DNA of 64,000 bases. It comes from Salinicoccus luteus DSM 17002 (GTDB lineage Bacteria; Bacillota; Bacilli; Staphylococcales; Salinicoccaceae). Location: positions 204,362 through 268,361 of the forward strand of contig NZ_JONV01000009.1 in the NCBI RefSeq assembly GCF_000712035.1. Direction: 5' to 3'. Made by a program: the position numbers and the translations under genes. The notes under the pieces were generated by a model. The model saw only the letters and a program-made list of their open reading frames with translations. It did no database searches and was not told the origin of the DNA. Shown here piece after piece: positions 59,184-64,000 of the stretch. The stretch's first letter is position 1. Each line of letters begins with the position of its first letter.

Positions 59184-59660
59184 TCATCCCCCCTCGTTCA
59201 GGCTCAAGCGTCTTTTTGCCTGGAAGAACAGAATGGTGCCGATGGTGAGCAGAATGAGACCGGAAATATTCCAGGCGAGGTCATAGGGCAGTACTTCAAC
59301 ACCATACCGTACCTGGTGGATCTGCAGCAGCTTATGGTTTACGATCCCGTCGAACACCTGGAACCCCCCAAGGCCGAGAAAGAACGATGCAGTCCATGTC
59401 CGCATATGGGCAATATGCCTGCGGTGGATGTCTGCAAACATGAACAGGCCTGCCACCACAGCAAATAAAGCGAATGCATTCAGCAGTCCGTCCGACAATA
59501 TACCGATGAACGGTGTGGAAAGATCATAGAAGTGATGCCACTGCAACAGCTGGTGGAAAATGATTTCGTCAATCAGTGCCATCAGCCCGATGCCGAACAG
59601 CACGCCGGACAAGATATTCCGGGAGGGGCTGACATGACGGTTCTTCTGTTTTCTTGCCAT
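59184..59660 (-). CDS. DUF2243 membrane protein
   Basis: 158 residues with four membrane helices. The family segment GIGLMALIDEIIFHQLLQWHH and a second GFQVFDGIVNHKLLQIHQVRYG are rich in His and Asp, suggesting metal or haem contact. DUF2243 genes often adjoin CtaG-like genes, as here. ATG 59660 follows AGGAGAGG. Confidence 0.82.
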   Translation of the reverse strand: MARKQKNRHVSPSRNILSGVLFGIGLMALIDEIIFHQLLQWHHFYDLSTPFIGILSDGLLNAFALFAVVAGLFMFADIHRRHIAHMRTWTASFFLGLGGFQVFDGIVNHKLLQIHQVRYGVEVLPYDLAWNISGLILLTIGTILFFQAKRRLSLNEGG

Positions 59661-59856
59661 TATATCCTCTCCTGTCAATTCAAGTTATAAATCACTTACC
59701 CATAAATGAGGATAATGAAATAAAAATTCTTTGATTCCTGTCTGAACCAGACTAACGGGTGTGCTTTCATTTTGTGACGAAACGCTGAAATATCCGCATA
59801 CCCCCCTTTTCTGTGTAATTATATCCTTGTTTTGCATTCATACATAAAATGGATAG

Positions 59857-59865
59857 TGCTATAAT
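59857..59865 (+). promoter_or_regulatory. Extended -10 promoter of the amidohydrolase operon
   Basis: TGCTATAAT, a perfect extended -10. A TTGCAT upstream is 22 bp away, too far to be a regular -35. Confidence 0.55.
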
Positions 59866-59912
59866 AACTGAAAAGAATTAATTTTTAGATATCTATCAAA
59901 TGGAGGGATTTT

Positions 59913-61112
59913 GTGTCTGTCAAAGAAAAATTGTTGCAGAAGCTTGAAGAGAAGGAACAAAGGATGATTGAAATCAGACGTCATCTCCACGAACATCCTG
60001 AATTGTCTTTTGAAGAGGAGGATACGGCAAGATACATCGCCGATTTCTATGAGGGCAAGGATGTCAAAGTGACAACGGGCGCTGGAGGCGGTCACGGAGT
60101 GATTGTGGAAATTGAAGGTGCTTCTCCCGGCAGGGTGATCGGCATCCGTGCGGATTTCGATGCACTGCCGATCCAGGAGGAAGCGGATGTGCCTTTCAAG
60201 TCTAAAAAAGAGGGAGTCATGCATGCATGCGGACATGACATGCATACGGCATATACACTGATTCTGGCTGAATCCCTATATGAGCTTAAGGACGAATGGG
60301 ACGGAACGATAAAGGTGATTCATCAGCATGCCGAAGAGGTGCCGCCAGGCGGCGCGAAGGGGATTGTCGAGTCGGGAATACTGGATGATCTGGATGAAGT
60401 GTATGGTATACATATCTTCCCGAACTTTGAAGTTGGGGAAGTTGTCCTGGCAGAAGCAGAATCGATGGCAGGGCGTTCGAACTTTGACCTTACCATTCAG
60501 GGGAAAGGGGGTCATGCAGCGATGCCATCCACGGCAAAGGATGCACTGGTGGCTGGTGCACACTTCGTCACACAGGTGCAGACGGTCGTCTCAAGGCGGA
60601 TGGATCCGGCAGACCTTGTTGTTGTTACAGTAGCATCTTTCGATGCACCGGGAGGCTATAATGTCATCCAGGACTCCGTGACACTGAGAGGGACGGTAAG
60701 ATATATGAGCGAGGACAACAAGATCCCGGCATATGAGGCGATCAGAGGTATTGCAGAATCCCTTGAAAGTGCATTTGGCATTACGGTGGATCTTGACTAC
60801 AAGTACGACTATCCGGTGCTCTACAACACACCGGAGCTTGCCCGGGAAATCGAGGGCATCCTGAAACCGAACGTCGGAGGATACCTGAAGGGTGTAGAGT
60901 TCGGAAAGCCGCTGTCAGGCTCCGAGGACTTCGCCTATTATCTCGAAAAGACTCCTGGTGCCTTCTACTATATCGGAGCCAAACCGGAAGGTGTGGAGGA
61001 GCCGTATATGAACCACCATCCAAAATTCGAGGCCAATGAAGGTGCCCTTCTGATTTCCGCAAAAACATTGGGCGAAGTCGTTCTCGGGCGACTGCAGCAA
61101 AGCGGCCGGTAA
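59913..61112 (+). CDS. M20 family amidohydrolase/aminoacylase
   Basis: 399 residues. Metal-binding motifs are ACGHDMH (about 107), the catalytic Glu pair in HQHAEEVPPGG and the late His in MNHHPKFEANEG. The dimerisation lid lies between (about 185-300). Relatives hydrolyse N-acyl amino acids, indole conjugates or diaminopimelate precursors. GTG start after GGAGGG. It heads a three-gene operon with two membrane proteins. Confidence 0.9.
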   Translation: MSVKEKLLQKLEEKEQRMIEIRRHLHEHPELSFEEEDTARYIADFYEGKDVKVTTGAGGGHGVIVEIEGASPGRVIGIRADFDALPIQEEADVPFKSKKEGVMHACGHDMHTAYTLILAESLYELKDEWDGTIKVIHQHAEEVPPGGAKGIVESGILDDLDEVYGIHIFPNFEVGEVVLAEAESMAGRSNFDLTIQGKGGHAAMPSTAKDALVAGAHFVTQVQTVVSRRMDPADLVVVTVASFDAPGGYNVIQDSVTLRGTVRYMSEDNKIPAYEAIRGIAESLESAFGITVDLDYKYDYPVLYNTPELAREIEGILKPNVGGYLKGVEFGKPLSGSEDFAYYLEKTPGAFYYIGAKPEGVEEPYMNHHPKFEANEGALLISAKTLGEVVLGRLQQSGR

Positions 61113-61124
61113 AGGAGTGGTAGA

Positions 61125-61832
61125 ATGGACAACACGATGCACATCGCAAACAGCTGGCCGATATGGGCCTTCGCCTCCCTAATCATTGGGGTCGTCGTAT
61201 TCCAGGGCATAAAATTTCTCCAGCTCGCCAGGAAGGCGGGGGCCGGGATTGGATTGTCAAACCAGGAAATGAACAAAGCGATAAAGACGGGGGCGATCAC
61301 CGCGATCGGCCCATCATTCGGTATCGTCATCGTCGCCATCTCACTGATATCCCTGTTGGGAAACCCATTGACGATGATGCGTATCGGTGTCATCGGTTCT
61401 GCACCGATCGAATCCCTCGGCGCCTCGCTGGCGTCAGAGTCGGCAGGCGCAGAGCTGACGGGTGTCACCTTTACACCGGAAGTGTTCACACTGATTGTGT
61501 GGACACTGTGTATCGGAGGTTCAGGATGGATGCTGTTTACGCTTTTCTTCAATAAATCCCTGGGAACTGTCCAGGAGAAGATTTCCGCTACACCGAACGG
61601 CAAAAAGTACCTTTCCGTCATTGCACTTATTGCGATGATCGCGATATTCGGTTCCCTGACAAGTGCAGAGATGATCAAAGGACTGGTTCCGGCACTGACC
61701 GCCGTAGCGGCCATCCTCTCGTCACTGCTGATGAATCTCATCGCTGAAAAGAAAAAAATCATCTGGCTGAAAGAGTGGGCATTGGGGCTTTCCATCATCA
61801 TCGCTCTGACAGTCACCTATTTCATCATCTAG
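61125..61832 (+). CDS. DUF5058 membrane protein
   Basis: 235 residues, about six membrane helices. MNKAIKTGAITAIGPSFGIVIVAISLISLLGNP marks the DUF5058 family. The function is unknown; the arrangement with the amidohydrolase and a second membrane protein suggests a two-part transporter for its substrate or product. Confidence 0.75.
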   Translation: MDNTMHIANSWPIWAFASLIIGVVVFQGIKFLQLARKAGAGIGLSNQEMNKAIKTGAITAIGPSFGIVIVAISLISLLGNPLTMMRIGVIGSAPIESLGASLASESAGAELTGVTFTPEVFTLIVWTLCIGGSGWMLFTLFFNKSLGTVQEKISATPNGKKYLSVIALIAMIAIFGSLTSAEMIKGLVPALTAVAAILSSLLMNLIAEKKKIIWLKEWALGLSIIIALTVTYFII

Positions 61833-61842
61833 GAGGTCCCGC

Positions 61843-62502
61843 ATGAATAATAGTAATACCATGGCCGAGTTCCATACGTCCGCCCACCTATGGGGACGTG
61901 TGACGTTGGGACTCGGGATTCTGATATCATACGCATTGCCCCTTTACCTGTCCTATGCCATGGGATACCATCCCGGTTTTGACCTGATTCTTCAGAGTTT
62001 TTTGGCATATGCGGCCGTCATCGCATTTGTATGGGTACTTGAACCGTTGATGTACTTTGCCATTCTCGGTGTATCGGGAACCTACATTGCCTTCTTTACA
62101 GGAAATATATCAAATATGTGCCTGCCTTCTGCGGCAGCAAGCCAGGATGCACTGAAGGTAGAGCCTGGAACGGAACAGGGGGAGATTGTCGGTACGCTTG
62201 GAATCAGTGCCGCTTCACTCGTGAACAAGATCATACTGGTGCCGATCATCCTGCTTGGACTATGGCTGCTCACCGTCATCCCCCCAAGCATCCAGGAAGT
62301 CTTTCCATATGTCCTGCCGGCAATATTCGGTGCGGTGCTGGCACAATTCTCACTGAAGCGTCCCGTCTACGGACTGCTTGCTCTGATAGTGGGTGCGCTC
62401 GTCAACATTTCCCCGATTCCGCTTGTATTCAAGAATCTGGTTGTCATCCTCATCGTTGTATTTCTGGGGTTCCAGCTGGAAAAAAGAAAAAAGAGCGAAT
62501 AA
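61843..62502 (+). CDS. Membrane protein partner of DUF5058, unknown
   Basis: 219 residues, about six membrane helices. A conserved-looking GNISNMCLPSAAASQDAL loop in the middle could be a substrate site. The AGGAGG RBS lies right after the DUF5058 stop. I do not recognise the family. Confidence 0.6.
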   Translation: MNNSNTMAEFHTSAHLWGRVTLGLGILISYALPLYLSYAMGYHPGFDLILQSFLAYAAVIAFVWVLEPLMYFAILGVSGTYIAFFTGNISNMCLPSAAASQDALKVEPGTEQGEIVGTLGISAASLVNKIILVPIILLGLWLLTVIPPSIQEVFPYVLPAIFGAVLAQFSLKRPVYGLLALIVGALVNISPIPLVFKNLVVILIVVFLGFQLEKRKKSE

Positions 62503-62507
62503 ATTCA

Positions 62508-62542
62508 CCCCCGCCCCGGATAATCTGGAGGCGGGGGTTCGT
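62508..62542 (+). terminator. GC-rich hairpin after the amidohydrolase operon
   Basis: An 8-bp CCCCCGCC/GGCGGGGG stem and a weak tail (TTCGTTT). Confidence 0.6.
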
Positions 62543-62610
62543 TTATGATGAGCACCTGCATGCACCGGAGGACCTGTGCTATGTTATTCTTGGGAAAAAA
62601 GGATGAGAGC

Positions 62611-62889
62611 ATGGTTCATTCAATAGTTCTTGATGATACAGAAATAGAAGTGAAGCACTATGACAGGAAGACGGAAGAGGGGCATCAGGTCATATCCATT
62701 ATTTTTGACGTGACAAGTGCAGAGTATCATGACATTACGGTCCTGCTATACAAGGGGACGTTCGATATCAGAGTGCCTGAGGAAGGCTTGGACTTCAGAG
62801 GGACGATCATCAATTATTCCACTTCCCTGGACAACCTGTATGAGGAGAATCAGACAGGGGAATTCCGGGTGGCATTACAGGAAGTGTAA
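62611..62889 (+). CDS. DUF3219 (YkvR-like) family protein
   Basis: 92 residues, a small beta-rich protein (VHSIVLDDTEIEVKHYD start, FDIRVPEEGLDFRGTIINYSTSLDNLY). Function unknown. ATG 62611 fits the family length and follows AAAGGATGAG. It precedes the monooxygenase by 12 nt. Confidence 0.75.
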   Translation: MVHSIVLDDTEIEVKHYDRKTEEGHQVISIIFDVTSAEYHDITVLLYKGTFDIRVPEEGLDFRGTIINYSTSLDNLYEENQTGEFRVALQEV

Positions 62890-62901
62890 GGAGCAGAAAA
62901 T

Positions 62902-63879
62902 ATGAAACTGAGTATTTTGGATCAGGCACCGATTTCCAGGGGGCAGACGCCGGGAGAAGCACTTGAGGCATCCAGACGGCTGGCCAAGGTGGGGGATGAA
63001 CATGGATACACCCGCTTCTGGGTGGCCGAGCACCACGCATTGCCGAATCTCGCTTCAAGTGCGCCGGAAGTGATGCTCGGCTACATCGGTGCCCACACGG
63101 ACAGAATCAGAATCGGTTCCGGCGCCGTCCTGCTGCCGTACTACAAACCCTACAAAGTGGCCGAGAACTTCAATATGCTGGCAACACTTTTCAGGGACCG
63201 GGTGGATATCGGTATCGGCAGGGCACCGGGCGGTCCAGCGGAAGCATCCGAGGCACTATCCGACGGGTTCCTGCAGCAGGTGTTCAAAATGCCTGATTTG
63301 GTCGATGAACTGATCGGGTATGTCGATAAGGCTGCCACACTGGCTGCAAACCCGCTACCACCGATCGAGCCGGCACTCTGGATGCTCGGTACGAGCAGAA
63401 AAAGTGCGGCGTTCGCAGCAGAGAAGGGGCTCTCCTACTGTTTCGGGCAATTCATGAGCGAGGAAGATGGCAAAGACATTCTTGAACATTATCGTGAAAA
63501 CTTCATAGCGCGCAAAAAAGGACAGGCTCCCCAGACGATTATGGGGATTTCTGTCATCTGTGCTGAAACGACGGAGGCGGCACATGATATCGCCTCAAGC
63601 TGGCTCATCTGGCAGGTTCGGCAGTCCCGTGGCGAGGCCCGGGGCATTCCTTCAATCGAAGAGGCGAAAGCCTTGGAATTGTCGGAGGAGGAAGAAGGAA
63701 AGCTGAAAGCCATGCGTGATAAGATGATTATTGGAAACCCGGAGGAAGTGGTGGACGCACTCACTCGACTGCAGAAGGCGACGGGTGTGGATGAATTCAT
63801 GATCATCACCATCACCTTCTCGCCGGAGGATAAAAGGGATTCCTATCGATATATTGCAGAAGCGCTGGATGAAAAATGA
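62902..63879 (+). CDS. LLM-class flavin-dependent oxidoreductase (luciferase-like)
   Basis: 325 residues, a TIM barrel of the bacterial luciferase family. MKLSILDQAPIS, RFWVAEHHALP and GIGRAPGGP are typical of the group that includes YvbT/YddN-like monooxygenases using reduced FMN. The substrate is unknown. AAGGAG RBS. Confidence 0.88.
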   Translation: MKLSILDQAPISRGQTPGEALEASRRLAKVGDEHGYTRFWVAEHHALPNLASSAPEVMLGYIGAHTDRIRIGSGAVLLPYYKPYKVAENFNMLATLFRDRVDIGIGRAPGGPAEASEALSDGFLQQVFKMPDLVDELIGYVDKAATLAANPLPPIEPALWMLGTSRKSAAFAAEKGLSYCFGQFMSEEDGKDILEHYRENFIARKKGQAPQTIMGISVICAETTEAAHDIASSWLIWQVRQSRGEARGIPSIEEAKALELSEEEEGKLKAMRDKMIIGNPEEVVDALTRLQKATGVDEFMIITITFSPEDKRDSYRYIAEALDEK

Positions 63880-63909
63880 AGCCGCCCGATATGGGCGGCT
63901 TCATTTTTT
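63878..63909 (+). terminator. Terminator of the monooxygenase gene
   Basis: A perfect 10-bp stem GAAGCCGCCC/GGGCGGCTTC, GATAT loop and T6. Confidence 0.93.
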
Positions 63910-64000
63910 GTCATATGTCATAGCGTTTTGTCATATGTCATAGCGTTTTGTCATATGTCATAGCGTTTTGTCATATGTCATAGCGTTTTGTCATATGTCA
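63906..64000. repeat. 20-bp tandem repeat array, continuing past the window
   Basis: Four exact units TAGCGTTTTGTCATATGTCA (63921-64000) after a partial copy at 63906-63920. Each unit contains the heptamer TGTCATA twice plus GCGTTT. There are no spacers, so it is not a CRISPR. The array begins in the T tract of the terminator. Confidence 0.9.

Noticed and set aside
60968..61816. Minus-strand frame of 282 codons opposite the M20/DUF5058 genes
   Set aside because: Shadow frame with low-complexity composition and no RBS or domain.
63906..64000. CRISPR array
   Set aside because: The 20-bp units follow each other without spacers, and no cas gene is seen.

Overview
This window looks like chromosome from a member of the Staphylococcaceae, most likely Salinicoccus or a close relative. 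The ribosomal proteins read like staphylococcal ones. An FmhB/FemX-type interpeptide-bridge enzyme and ECF/CcpA-style features fit that family. The genes look close to half G+C by eye, which is too rich for Staphylococcus itself. The genus is an inference.

Layout. 1-6405: tail of a HAD hydrolase, a serine-biosynthesis pair (serA and a class V aminotransferase), a NadR-like NAD-salvage enzyme, a DUF368 membrane protein and an unusual small GTPase. 6406-15640: a ten-part carbohydrate operon with a binding lipoprotein, two permeases, a LacI regulator, a ThuA-like protein, two Gfo/Idh/MocA oxidoreductases, a sugar isomerase/epimerase and an ABC ATPase. It lies behind a clear promoter with a LacI/cre-like operator upstream and a consensus-matching cre downstream. 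This resembles the ThuA/ThuB type of keto-sugar catabolism. 15641-24600: housekeeping and membrane genes, including femX, a NorA-like MFS pump, small membrane proteins, an APH-fold kinase, a PepSY lipoprotein and a pbuG purine permease.

24601-43269: the S10-spc-alpha ribosomal cluster (rpsJ to rplQ, with secY, adk, infA and rpoA). It is followed by ecfA1-ecfA2-ecfT-truA and by rplM-rpsI with its own promoter and a candidate L13 leader. The S10 leader contains a perfect 18-bp stem and two possible promoters.

43255-47243: an AT-rich integrated island of about 4 kb, inserted at the 3' end of rpsI. It is bounded by an exact 17-bp direct repeat (attL/attR). It holds a decayed tyrosine integrase, two small unknown genes, a radC fragment and a PadR/DUF1129-type pair with three dyad operators. 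The presumed original rpsI terminator now lies just outside the right end. A third, imperfect att-like copy suggests an earlier or tandem insertion at this site.

47300-64000: mixed single genes. These include a frameshifted NHL-repeat pseudogene, an arylamine N-acetyltransferase, a bacillithiol-transferase-like protein, an alpha/beta hydrolase, a YhfC-type membrane protein, a DoxX protein behind an FNR/CRP-type palindrome and a frameshifted DUF2254 protein. Next come an SDR-like protein, an MFS transporter, a CtaG-like/DUF2243 pair, an M20 amidohydrolase with two transporter-like membrane proteins, and a luciferase-like monooxygenase. The window ends inside an array of 20-bp tandem repeats.
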